The notes under the pieces were generated by a model that ran no database searches, was not told where the DNA came from, and saw only the letters and a program-made list of their open reading frames with translations. DNA of 16,540 nt, taken from contig JACKQL020000282.1 of the NCBI GenBank assembly GCA_018296165.2, positions 1 to 16,540 on the forward strand. The letters run 5' to 3'. Positions 8,017 through 16,489 of this stretch are shown here, piece after piece; positions within the stretch are counted from its first letter, which is position 1, and every line of letters begins with the position of its first letter. Source of the stretch: Termitomyces sp. T153. Its lineage: Eukaryota > Basidiomycota > Agaricomycetes > Agaricales > Lyophyllaceae. The translations under genes were made by a program, and so were the position numbers.

Positions 8017-8471
8017 CCCAGACCCAACCTCACTTCGTTCGGTTAGGTCCTCGATATTCTACTCAATGCTTCATCCCAGACCCAACCTCACTTCGTTCGG
8101 TTAGGTCCTTGTATTTCAAACTTAATGCTTCATCCCAGACCCAACCTCACTTCGTTCGGTTAGGTCTTTGTATTTCAAACTCAATGCTAATTCCCAGACC
8201 CAACCTCACTTCGTTCAGTTAGGTCCTTGTATTTCAAACTTAATGCTTCATCCCAGACCCAACCTCACTTCGTTCGGTTAGGTCTTTGTATTTCAAACTC
8301 AATGCTAAGTCCCAGACCCAACCTCACTTTGTTCGGTTAGGTCTTTGTATTTCAAACTTAATGCTTCATCCTAGACCCAACCTCACTTCGTTCAGTTAGG
8401 TCCTTGTATTTCAAACTCAATGCTTCATCCCAGACCCAACCTCACTTCATTCGGTTAGGTCTTTGTATTTT
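8017..8471. repeat. 59-bp minisatellite, 8 units (3' array of element E)
   Basis: These are the same units as in element A. Most changes fall at the two CpG sites of the motif CTTCGTTCGG, giving TTTG, TTCA or TTCAG forms. The last unit breaks off at GTATTTTG. Confidence 0.95.
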
Positions 8472-8700
8472 GTTGACCAAGTGTTGCTTTTCTCTTACCA
8501 TTCAATACACTGAGATTTCATCTATAAACCAATCATGTATCTATATTACATTATTAACAAAATACTACAATGTCCACTGATATATATTAGAGATGCTGAA
8601 AATTATAAAAGTTAGTACTAACCAACCAATTATTTAAACTGTCACACTTACATTCGTAAACCATTAAGAATATCTATACTACATGGTCCAGCTATAGACA
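8472..8700 (-). other. 3' untranslated and spacer region of the Rep/helicase
   Basis: This AT-rich stretch has no gene. It includes, at 8640-8667, a second imperfect copy of the last codons of the helicase and the following bases (minus strand CTTAATGGTTTACGAATGTAAG). A 72-codon frame at 8866-8648 is a by-product of that duplication and is not supported as a gene. Confidence 0.5.
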
Positions 8701-8707
8701 TTAGGTG

Positions 8708-8764
8708 CTGAAGTTCATAGAAGTTAGCAATTTCTTGCTTGAGTCCAACAAAACTCACACTTAC
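8708..8764 (-). other. Possible intron 3 at the Rep/helicase stop (57 nt, GT-AG)
   Basis: GTAAGT overlaps the stop, TTGCTAAC is a perfect branch site, and TTCAG is the acceptor 16 nt later. Splicing would change only the last residues (LQM to LQIT). Elements A, D and the 5' part of E retain the branch site and acceptor part, which suggests that they derive from this region. Confidence 0.6.
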
Positions 8765-10235
8765 ATTTGTAAACCATTCAGGATTTCCTGATAGACAATA
8801 TTTGCAGTCTTTCTTGATGTGTTTTCTGGGTCCAAGATGACTTTGATACGATCTCCTGATGTGCACCGAGAGAGTGCAACATAAAGTTGGCCATGTGAAA
8901 AAACTCCTGATCGAAGGTCCAATCCAACATGCTTGACTGATTGACCCTGAGACTTGTTGATAGTCATGGCAAAGGCCAATCGAACTGGGAATTGTCTCCT
9001 GCGCAATGGAATTGGCAAATCTTCTTCAGACACATCCATGTTGATTCTTGGAATCAAAACAATTGATCCTGCAAACTTGGCATCTCCACTGATGATCCTA
9101 CATCTGAGAACTCTGGTGCTGATGTGAGTGACAATCATTCTTGTCCCATTGCAAAGTCCTTTGGTTGTATCCAGATTCCTGAGCAGCATGACAGGAACAC
9201 CAATCTTCAGAGCCAATTTAGCCAAAGGCAAACTGCTGGCTCTGAGAGAGTTGAGGTATTCCATTGGATACAATCCAAGGCCATTAGGATTTCCATCATC
9301 AGATATGACAGAGTCTGCACTCTGCAAGATTTTCTCTTCTCCTGGACATCTCTGCAGAACTTCAGAGTTGATATCCTCTACATCAGAGTTCTTGCCAGAA
9401 AGGATGGAACGGTCCAGGTAATACTGATCATCTTGATGGTGATCAATATGAGGATAAGTGGAAGAGATCAATCCAGTGACAGAATTGTCATCACAGATCA
9501 TGGTTTCTGGAAGTTGTACTGTTTCTCCAGGCCCAAGGTTTTTTCCAGCACCAACATCCAATAACCAAGCTGCATGAGCAATGTTATCAGGAGTCTGATC
9601 CAATCTCATGTTTTGAACCAAGTAGTGGACTTGAATCTGATCCCAAAGTCTTCCCCTTTTGAGTGAAGCAGCAATCATCTGCTGCCTGAGTCCTCGTTGG
9701 ATAACTGGGAGAGTTTGCCTGAAATCTCCTCCAAACACCACAGTCACTCCACCAAAAGGAACATCCTTCTCCAGGATGTCTCTGAACCCTCGATCCACAG
9801 AGTCAATGGCATTTTTGTGTTGCATTGGGACTTCATCCCAGATGACAACTTTGGTCTGGAGTAAGAGTTGAGACAACTGAGTTCCTCTTTTGATATTGGC
9901 AATGGATGTATCCAGAGCAGGAATGGGGATTTTGAACCTTGAGTGTGCAGTTCTACCACCCTCCAGCAATAAGGCAGCAATCCCAGATGATGCTACACAT
10001 AATGCCACATCTCCATTGGACCGAACAGCAGAAGCCAAAGTGTTGCAGACAAATGTTTTGCCACATCCACCTGCACTGTGAATGAATATCATCTTGCCCA
10101 AGTTGTTGTCCACAGAGTCCATAACTTCATTGAAGGCCCCCAGTTGTTCACCATTAAATCTGGCCTTGTTTTCATCCACCCTCCTCTTCAACTCCTCAAT
10201 ATCATAATCTGTTTCTTCTTGCAAAAGCCTATTTC
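8761..10235 (-). CDS. Helitron Rep/helicase, exon 3: PIF1-like helicase domain
   Basis: This is the superfamily 1 DNA helicase part, which unwinds the donor strand during rolling-circle transposition. Counting from the TTG at 10224, Walker A is SAGGCGKT (50-57), Walker B is VVIWDEV (126-132), motif III is GGDFRQTLPV (165-174), and the C-terminal motifs are TINKSQGQS and YVALSRC. The exon starts at 10235, after a 54-nt GC-AG intron. The junction gives a natural IPGNRLLQEE, whereas the unspliced frame has a TAA at 10272-10270. The stop at 8763-8761 follows NGLQM. A perfect splice donor overlaps this stop, so a spliced form would end NGLQIT instead. Together with exons 1 and 2 it gives about 1465 residues, a usual length for fungal Helitron proteins. 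Confidence 0.88.
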
Positions 10236-10289
10236 CTGAAACTATTTGATCAGTATCAATGTCAACTCTTTATACAATGTCCAACTTGC
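10236..10289 (-). other. Intron 2 of Rep/helicase (54 nt, GC-AG)
   Basis: The donor CAG/GCAAGT is the standard GC-AG form, a TACTGAT branch site lies about 18 nt before the acceptor TTTCAG, and the length is divisible by three. Its removal eliminates the in-frame TAA at 10272-10270 and gives IPGNRLLQEE. The alternative is that the TAA is a simple nonsense mutation. Confidence 0.75.
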
Positions 10290-11469
10290 CTGGAATCACA
10301 TTCCAAACTTGTTGGGGTTCTGGCATGTTTGGAAAGTCTTGAAGAGTCTTGCCAAAATTCTTCAGATTGTCATTGATTAGATGAAGGCCATAGTCATAGA
10401 CATCTTCATCAGTAAAGACTCTGTCCCTGTACTGCCTGATATTCTCCAATCTGTGTTGAAGATCATCACAAATGGAGTGCTTGAATTCATTCCATAGAGC
10501 CTCTGGAGTGGTAGGAGCACAGTGGAATAGGATAGTGCAAAAGAGCTGTCTGAGAGCTGATCCTGATTGGATTGGAGCAGCTTCAGCAAGACACTGCCTC
10601 CATTCTGCATCATCTTCTAGAAGACCAAGGGCCTTGCATGCCTCCTTGTAAGTAGGATAGGTGTGACCATTGACTGTCCTGAGATCAGCCCATGATGTTG
10701 CATTGGTCACAACTGTCAGGAGCATCCTAAGGTAGAACCTTTCTCCCTGTTGGGGTGAAGCAAAGTACATCCTCCCAATAGCTGTTCCTCTCTGCCTCTC
10801 CTTCCAGGTCCTTTTGGAAGCTTCATAGACAAACTTGGTTGGAAAGCTCTGATAAGTGGTGTTGTTATTAGGGAATCTGGCATTGGCTTCAAACCAAGCA
10901 GTGAGTGCAGTCTTGTTTGCATTAGGCCTGGCAGCTACCATCTCCAAAGGCTCATTATCTTGAAAGTAGACTTCATGTTGGCCCTCCAAATGCACAGGTA
11001 ATCGATATACAGGGGGATGTTCTCCATGCATGTTGAATTCAAAGATGTGCCAGCAAGCCTCAGGTGCAGAGATGTATCTGGCATCCAAGTGTTCCTTGAT
11101 TTCATCCCTCTGGTCCATCTGCTCTCCAGCAATCTCCAAAGTTGTCCTATCATGGCCTTTGTAGATGTACTTGTGAATGTACTTGATGGCTTCTACTGAA
11201 GCACAGACCTCCACATTGATGTGACATTTGTACTTGGCTGAGAGATAAGGATTATATGGAACAACATCTCGATTGTCATAATGATGACCATTCTTTTCAA
11301 AGAAGCGTCCATTGTCAGGTCTGGCATATTGAGGATAGCCATTGTCTCCATACTGAGTAGCCTCTTGGAATTCCTTTGGGTATTTCTTGGAACATTTGCC
11401 ATCTACCATGCACTTAGCATTGGGTTTGGCAGCTCCACATGGACCATGGACCATGTTGGCAGTAACAAC
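10290..11469 (-). CDS. Helitron Rep/helicase, exon 2: Rep two-tyrosine motif
   Basis: This exon carries the rest of the Rep nuclease domain. Near its start lies MVHGPCG followed by CMVDGKCSKKYPKEF, a conserved cysteine-rich stretch of Helitron Rep. The catalytic Y2 motif is KYIHKYIYKGHDR: counting from the methionine at 11454, the tyrosines are Y92 and Y96. They would cut and covalently hold the DNA strand. The remainder (WFEANARFPN, FPTKFVY, RMYFASPQQGERFYLRMLL) matches the typical region linking Rep to helicase. The exon begins at 11469 after the 50-nt intron, giving PQLYQVVTANMVHGPCG across the junction, and ends at 10290 in phase 1. Without splicing its frame closes at the TAA at 10272-10270. 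Confidence 0.87.
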
Positions 11470-11519
11470 CTGACAACAAAGATAAGTAACTGAATTCAGA
11501 ATTCAAACAAAGCCAATAC
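11470..11519 (-). other. Intron 1 of Rep/helicase (50 nt, GT-AG)
   Basis: The donor is CAG/GTATTG and the acceptor TTGTCAG. Removal joins QLYQ to VVTANMVHG in frame, which matches the usual Helitron protein. The length is typical of basidiomycete introns. Confidence 0.85.
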
Positions 11520-13262
11520 CTGATACAATTGAGGCTGAGTGACTGGATCTGGAATCTGAGCAGAGACAATGGAATTCACATCAGGTGCATCCTTGATCCT
11601 GTGATGGCGATGGAAAAAGATCAAGATGTGCATATGTGGAAGTCCTCTCTTTTGAAATTCAATGGTATGAACATAAGCCACACAGCTGCCAAAGAGACCT
11701 TCCTTGATCTCCTTTACTACAGCATTTTTCTTGAGTTCAAAAACTCTGGCAACAATATCAGGTCGATCAGCAGCTGTTTGCTTCTTCCCATTGACTGCAG
11801 GTTCCTTCAAGAGAGCTTCTTCAATTTCTGACCACTTTGGATTGGCAGTCATAGTCAAGAAGAGGTCAGGTTTTCCAAAATTCCTGCAGATAGCCATAGA
11901 GTCCTGGAATAATTGCTGCATCTGTCGATCACTTCCAGTATGGGAGGATGGGAGGATAACACGTCGGCTTTGTGGGGTGACTTGTTCATCTCCAGCAGCA
12001 GCATCCACTACTCCCTGATAAACTTCAGCTCTGATCTTCTTCTGATTGTGTCGAATCCAATTCAACTTGTTTTGTTCAGTGGAAGCCCATGCATCTACAA
12101 CATATTGTTGAAATAGCCTCCCACTCCAGAGTAATGGTGCATTGAATTCCAAAGTCCTTTGCTGCAGCCTGTATGCATAATATGCTGTTTGGGTGACCTT
12201 TGCTGATCTTTGTTGATTCTGTGGTCCAAAATGAGAGTGAATGTTGGTGTGAAATCCAGGCTGTCCAGTGGGAAAGATGATGGTATAATGCAATGGAGTG
12301 TAATATGGGTGCAAGTGACTGATCTGCTTCAATTGACCTCCATGCAAGTGCAAGACTATATCACGATCATTTGATCGCTCTTCTGAGCCATCTCCTGGAA
12401 TTACAGCTGCAACTCCCTCCTGTTCATTAGGGTCATTATAGCGTCGAGGATCTCCAAAATCAGCTGTAAGCTTGACAGAAAGCCTTTGTGGTTGGCCTTC
12501 TGGAACTTCTCCCATGATCTGCCTGGCCTGCTTGTATAAGCCAATGAAGGGATTGACTCTAGCAAGCATATCCTGCAAAGAGGCCATTATCTGAGGATCA
12601 AGCCTGGGATTGTTCTGTTGACGAAAAGCCAATTGCTGATTGTGATCATAAAAGTAGAGCTGTGCATATACAGGCAGATTGCCTTCAATAGGAAGCAAGG
12701 CACCTGTCAAATGATGTAGTTCTCCATTGATCCTAAAGCTGTATGGTCCAGGTGCATTGGTAATGGCATGGTCAATTTTGACTCCCAAAGATGTGAATGC
12801 AAAGGCTGCATTGTATTGACGGATTGATGTTTTAAAGGTGTTAGAGAGAGGATGATGCCCATGGAGCAGGTTCAGTAAATCTGCTGGAGCATCTCGAAGC
12901 CTGGGCAAATTTACTTGGCCTTGTAAGCAGCACATGCCAAACTTTGGGCTGTTTCTAGTAGACTTGGTGAGCTTTTCAGCATCAAAATGTAAAGCTTGGC
13001 AGTGTGGACATATAACAGTCATAGGACCAAGATAGTGTGGAGGGTATTCAACCAAGTAAGGTTGCCTTCCTCTTGGAACAGGCTGAATAGGACCAAGTTG
13101 TGGTGGAATAGGAAGTCCAAGGGGAGGCTCTGGTTCTTCTGCTGGTATATTTTCAGCAGGATTTTCTGGTTGTGGTGGATCATTGGGTAGGGCAGGGTCC
13201 AAGTCTTCTGCAGGTCTCTGTTGAGCAGGATCAACATATTCCAAGCCATCATCAGAAGACAT
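11520..13262 (-). CDS. Helitron Rep/helicase, exon 1: N-terminal region and HUH nuclease motif
   Basis: This exon gives the first 581 residues of the transposase. A proline- and glutamate-rich leader (1-75) is followed by a putative zinc-binding CPHC...CC segment (85-112). The Helitron-like N domain lies around 355-420 (YYAYRLQQRTLEFNAPLLWSGRLFQQYVV). Then come the Rep core with PDLFLTMTANPKW (465-477) and the HUH metal-binding motif LPHMHILIF, with H543 and H545. The ATG at 13262 was chosen because a TGA lies a few codons upstream in frame. It starts only a few bases from the middle of a 59-bp repeat unit, so the natural promoter and possibly an N-terminal exon may have been replaced. The unspliced frame runs on to 11496 and ends VLALFEF. 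Confidence 0.88.
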
Positions 13263-13264
13263 GT

Positions 13265-13643
13265 CATCACCTCACTTTGTTCGGTTAGGTCTTTGTATTT
13301 CAAACTTAATGCTTCATCCCAGACCCAACCTCACTTTGTTCGGTTAGGTCTTTGTATTTCAAACTTAATGCTTCATCCCAGACCCAACCTCACTTTGTTC
13401 GGTTAGGTCTTTGTATTTCAAACTTAATGCTAATTCCCAGACCCAACCTCACTTCATTCGGTTAGGTCTTTGTATTTTGTCAACTCAATGCTAAATCCCA
13501 GACACAACCTCACTTCATTATATTCTACTCAATGCTAAGTCCCAGATCCAACCTCACTTCATCATATTCTACTCAATGCTAAGTCCCAGATCCAACCTCA
13601 TTTTATTTGGTTAGGTCCTTGTATTTCAAACTCAATGCTAAGT
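13265..13643. repeat. 59-bp minisatellite, 7 units, two shortened (5' array of element E)
   Basis: The array begins in the middle of a unit directly next to the Rep/helicase start codon. Two units are internally deleted to about 44 bp. No hairpin accompanies it, unlike the other three arrays. Confidence 0.92.
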
Positions 13644-14015
13644 TCCAGAACTACTGAGAATATCTATACTACACTATCAACCCATATACATTAGGTGCTG
13701 AAATTCACAGAGGTTAGCAATTTGGTGTTTGAAAGAGATCTACCTTAAAAGCAGAAAGCCAATAACTGTTTAGAAAAGAAAATGGATAATACTTGAATTA
13801 ATTCTCAGACAAATATAAAAAAAGCATACCTGCAAAGCTACTGAATACTCAGAAAGGGAGCCTAATGAAGAATGTAGTGAAGTCTGATCTCAGCCATGAT
13901 TAGTCCATAAAAGTTACATTCAGCTTTAATATAGAAACAACCACCAAAATCAGCCATTGGACAATTAAGCAAAGAAAAGAAAACCCACCCAAAAGAAGAG
14001 AAAGCTACTCAATGC
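13644..14015. repeat. Block shared by elements A, D and E (copy in E)
   Basis: This is a non-coding stretch related to 7178-7607 and 15247-15645. It has several point changes and a deletion of roughly 30 nt around 13918, so it is the most diverged of the three copies. Confidence 0.8.
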
Positions 14016-14408
14016 TCAGAAAAAGCCTGAAGAAGGATGCAATAGTTTCTGCAAAGGAGCATCCCACCCTTCAGGCAAAACAGTTTCTGGAATGTCCATA
14101 AAAAATGGATCAGCAGCAGCAGCTGCCTGCCTAATAGGTCTTCCCAAAGAGCCAGAAGCAGTGGCTATAGGTCTCAAACCCCCAGTTCCCATAGATTGAT
14201 TGATACCCCCAGGCCCAAATTGAAGTGGTGGAACAACCACAGTATTGATCTGTTCCAAAGATCTATTGTTTCTATTTGCTCGATGATTGTCAGGATCTGT
14301 CATTTGTAACTGTTCAAGTCTCCTTTGATTCCTAGCTTGTTGCCTTTGGCTTCCAGGAGTAGTAGGTGGTTGCCTATAACATCCATTGTTAAGCAATTTA
14401 ACAGTCAA
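14016..14408 (-). CDS. Hypothetical 130-codon frame in the 5' part of element E
   Basis: I do not recognise this protein. Its first half is rich in Q, R and N (SQRQQARNQRRLEQLQ), the middle is rich in G, P and A, and the end has FMDIPETVLPEGWDAP. The translation is identical to that at 15646-16038. The displayed start is TTG and the frame opens only a few codons before it, without an ATG. A branch-like CTTAAC and acceptor-like TTATAG at its beginning suggest that it is an internal exon starting near 14377, so it is perhaps a captured host gene fragment or the lost N-terminal exon of a Helitron protein. Neither is proven. Confidence 0.4.
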   Translation of the reverse strand: MTVKLLNNGCYRQPPTTPGSQRQQARNQRRLEQLQMTDPDNHRANRNNRSLEQINTVVVPPLQFGPGGINQSMGTGGLRPIATASGSLGRPIRQAAAAADPFFMDIPETVLPEGWDAPLQKLLHPSSGFF

Positions 14409-14865
14409 AAACCATTAAAATTGACTTGCATGATGAGATATTTGATGTATCAATAGCTCAATGTGGTTAAGGAGTTACTAATAAGCTTGTTAGTCAACAT
14501 CAATCAATCAATAGATGTGACGAAACATACTTTGTTGTGTGGCCTCCTTTCCACAACTTTGGAAATGCCCATTGTTTGGTCATGTTGTGTTAAAAAACGT
14601 GCAAGGCATGAAAAACAGTGTCCACTAAATCGCGTTTGGCCTGTTTCACACATGCAGGCTATTTGGCATGTTTTACACATGGTCAAAAGATAGTATATAT
14701 TCAGTAAAGTTGTATACTATAATTTTTTTTGGAAAAAATCTGTTCCAAGTGCGAAAAACAGCCAAGTCTGATTCTATTACCATAAAAGGGTTGAAATTTG
14801 TCAGCATTTGTCAGCGCTGACAAATTTTAGTCAGCACAGTCCAAAGTCGTCGCATATAATGGGCG
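14409..14865. other. 5' subterminal non-coding region of element E
   Basis: No supported gene. It contains the inverted repeat ATAGTATA/TATACTAT (about 14690-14720), the 20-bp palindrome at 14806-14825 and repeated GTCAGC. It is related to 16039-16489 of element D but carries several CG to TG or CA changes. Confidence 0.5.
14806..14825. repeat. 20-bp perfect palindrome near the 5' end of element E
   Basis: ATTTGTCAGCGCTGACAAAT is its own reverse complement and is flanked by two more GTCAGC copies. It lies about 80-100 nt from the 5' TC end, where the other elements also have palindromes. It may be a protein-binding site, which is inference. Confidence 0.7.
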
Positions 14866-14904
14866 CACAGCCACTTTCCCAGGAGTCGTCCCATATATTA
14901 TAGA
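14866..14904 (-). repeat. Conserved 5' end of element E
   Basis: The minus strand starts TCTATAATATATGGGACGAC and continues into TGGGAAAGTGGCTGTG. Part of the block (GTCGTCGCATATAAT) is repeated just inside, at 14847-14861. The preceding base is G, not the expected A. Confidence 0.65.
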
Positions 14905-14905
14905 C

Positions 14906-14943
14906 GAGCTACGCCCCGTGCCTTCGGCACGGGCCTGTAGCTC
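14906..14943. repeat. 3'-terminal hairpin of element D
   Basis: This is identical in sequence to the hairpin of element E: inner stem CCCGTGCC/GGCACGGG (14915-14933), outer arms GAGCTAC/GTAGCTC. Confidence 0.75.
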
Positions 14944-14952
14944 TTGCTTCAT

Positions 14953-15246
14953 CCCAGACCCAACCTCACTTCGTTCGGTTAGGTCCTCGATATTCTACTC
15001 AATGCTTCATCCCAGACCCAACCTCACTTCATTCGGTTAGGTCCTTGTATTTCAAACTTAATGCTAATTCCCAGACCCAACCTCACTTCGTTCGGTTAGG
15101 TCCTTGTATTTCAAACTCAATGCCAAGTCCCAGACCCAACCTCACTTCGTTCGGTTAGGTCCTTGTATTTCAAACTCAATGCCAAGTCCCAGACCCAACC
15201 TCACTTCGTTCGGTTAGGTCCTTGTATTTCAAACTCAATGCTAAGT
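14953..15246. repeat. 59-bp minisatellite, 5 units (element D)
   Basis: The hairpin-proximal unit is the edge variant. The last three units are nearly uniform and match the distal units of element A most closely. Confidence 0.95.
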
Positions 15247-15645
15247 CCCAGAACTATTGAGAATATCTATACTACACTGTCAACTCATATACATTAGGTG
15301 CTGAAATTCACAGAGATTAGCAATTTGGTGTTTGAAAGAGATCTACCTTAAAAGCAGAAAGCCAATAACTGTTTAGAAAAGAAAATGGATAATACTTGAA
15401 TTAGTTCTCAGACAAATATAGAAAAAGCATACCTGCAAAGCTACTGAACACTCAGAAAGGGAGCCTAATGAAGAATGTAGTGAAGTCTGATTTCAGCCAT
15501 GATTTGTCCCTAAAAGTTACACTCAAAAAAAGAGTACACCTAGCCCAATTCAGCTTCAATATAGAAACAACCACCAAAATCAGCTATTGGACAATTAAGC
15601 AAAGAAAAGAAAGCCCACCTGAAAGAAGAGAAAGCTACTCAATGC
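15247..15645. repeat. Block shared by elements A, D and E (copy in D)
   Basis: Nearly identical to 7178-7576 of element A. Splice-like sites on the minus strand (CAG/GTATGC to TTTCTAAACAG, about 64 nt; AAG/GTAGAT to TTTCAG, 46 nt) suggest that it derives from transcribed, spliced sequence. The plus-strand frame at 15468-15731 crosses block boundaries and is not supported. Confidence 0.8.
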
Positions 15646-16038
15646 TCAGAAAAAGCCTGAAGAAGGATGCAATAGTTTCTGCAAAGGAGCATCCCACCCT
15701 TCAGGCAAAACAGTTTCTGGAATGTCCATAAAAAATGGATCAGCAGCAGCAGCTGCCTGCCTAATAGGTCTTCCCAAAGAGCCAGAAGCAGTGGCTATAG
15801 GTCTCAAACCCCCAGTTCCCATAGATTGATTGATACCCCCAGGCCCAAATTGAAGTGGTGGAACAACCACAGTATTGATCTGTTCCAAAGATCTATTGTT
15901 TCTATTTGCTCGATGATTGTCAGGATCTGTCATTTGTAACTGTTCAAGTCTCCTTTGATTCCTAGCTTGTTGCCTTTGGCTTCCAGGAGTAGTAGGTGGT
16001 TGCCTATAACATCCATTGTTAAGCAATTTAACAGTCAA
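15646..16038 (-). CDS. Hypothetical 130-codon frame in element D
   Basis: The protein is identical to the 14016-14408 product, and the DNA shows no difference I could find over the frame. It has a Q/R-rich first half, then a PPLQFGPGG segment, an alanine run RQAAAAADPFF encoded by CAG-type repeats, and the end EGWDAPLQKLL. There is no ATG at the start (TTG at 16038) and no known domain. Identity with E could reflect recent gene conversion or recent duplication and does not prove selection. Element A lacks this segment entirely: its match to D stops at 15676, inside the last codons of the frame. It may be a captured exon. Confidence 0.4.
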   Translation of the reverse strand: MTVKLLNNGCYRQPPTTPGSQRQQARNQRRLEQLQMTDPDNHRANRNNRSLEQINTVVVPPLQFGPGGINQSMGTGGLRPIATASGSLGRPIRQAAAAADPFFMDIPETVLPEGWDAPLQKLLHPSSGFF

Positions 16039-16489
16039 AAACCATTAAAATTGACTTGCATGATGAGATATTTGATGTATCAACAGCTCAATGTGATAAA
16101 GGAGTTACTAATAAGCTTGTTAGTCAACATCAATCAATCAATAGATGTGACGAAACATACTTTGTCGTGTGGCCTCCTTTCCACAACTTCGGAAATGCCC
16201 ATTGCTTAGTCATGCTGTGTCAAAAAACGCGCGAGGCGTGAAAAACAGTGTCCACTAAATTGCGTTTGGCCTTTTTCACAGGTGTAGACTAATTGACACC
16301 TTTTACACATAGTCAAAAGATAGTATTTATTCATTAAAGCTGTCTACTGTAATTTTTCTTCAAGAAAACATGTTCAAACGGCCAAAAACAGCCAACTTGT
16401 ATCATGTTCACCTTTAAAAGGCAATTCTTATGTAAGAATTGGTCAGCATTAGTCAGGCTTACTTGAGCAGAGACCCAAAAAGGCATCCA
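16039..16489. other. 5' subterminal non-coding region of element D
   Basis: No gene is supported. An inverted repeat CAATTCTTA-TG-TAAGAATTG (16422-16441) lies about 90-108 nt from the 5' end, next to GTCAGC and GTCAGG motifs. Short frames here shift between copies and are not conserved. Confidence 0.5.

Larger units (their letters stand above)
7970..14904 (-). mobile_element. Helitron E carrying Rep/helicase, composite
   Basis: On the minus strand the element runs from TCTATAAT at 14904 to the hairpin at 8007-7970. In order it holds the conserved 5' end, a subterminal palindrome, a 130-codon open frame, a shared non-coding block, a seven-unit repeat array, the Rep/helicase gene, a 3' untranslated part, a second array of eight units, and the terminal hairpin. 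Rolling-circle transposition is the known role of such elements. The 5' third is nearly a copy of element D, so E may be a fusion of a small element with a Rep/helicase block. It abuts element A on one side and element D on the other with only a few bases between. Confidence 0.72.

Noticed and set aside
7968..8222. 84-codon plus-strand frame rich in a repeated motif
   Set aside because: It is only the translation of the terminal hairpin and the 59-bp minisatellite.
6764..8471. CRISPR array
   Set aside because: The units are contiguous 59-bp tandem repeats without unique spacers, there are no cas genes, and the setting is eukaryotic.
8648..8866. 72-codon minus-strand frame after the helicase
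   Set aside because: It is out of frame with the helicase over the overlap, and its end comes from the duplicated gene tail.
10270..10272. Nonsense mutation that inactivates the Rep/helicase
   Set aside because: A 54-nt GC-AG intron with a good branch site removes this TAA and yields a better protein junction. Kept only as the alternative.
14110..14130. CAG microsatellite of possible interest
   Set aside because: It is only four or five units encoding a short alanine run and is identical in both copies.
14463..14693. Short frames on both strands in the 5' region of element E
   Set aside because: The matching region of element D does not keep these frames, so they are not under coding constraint.
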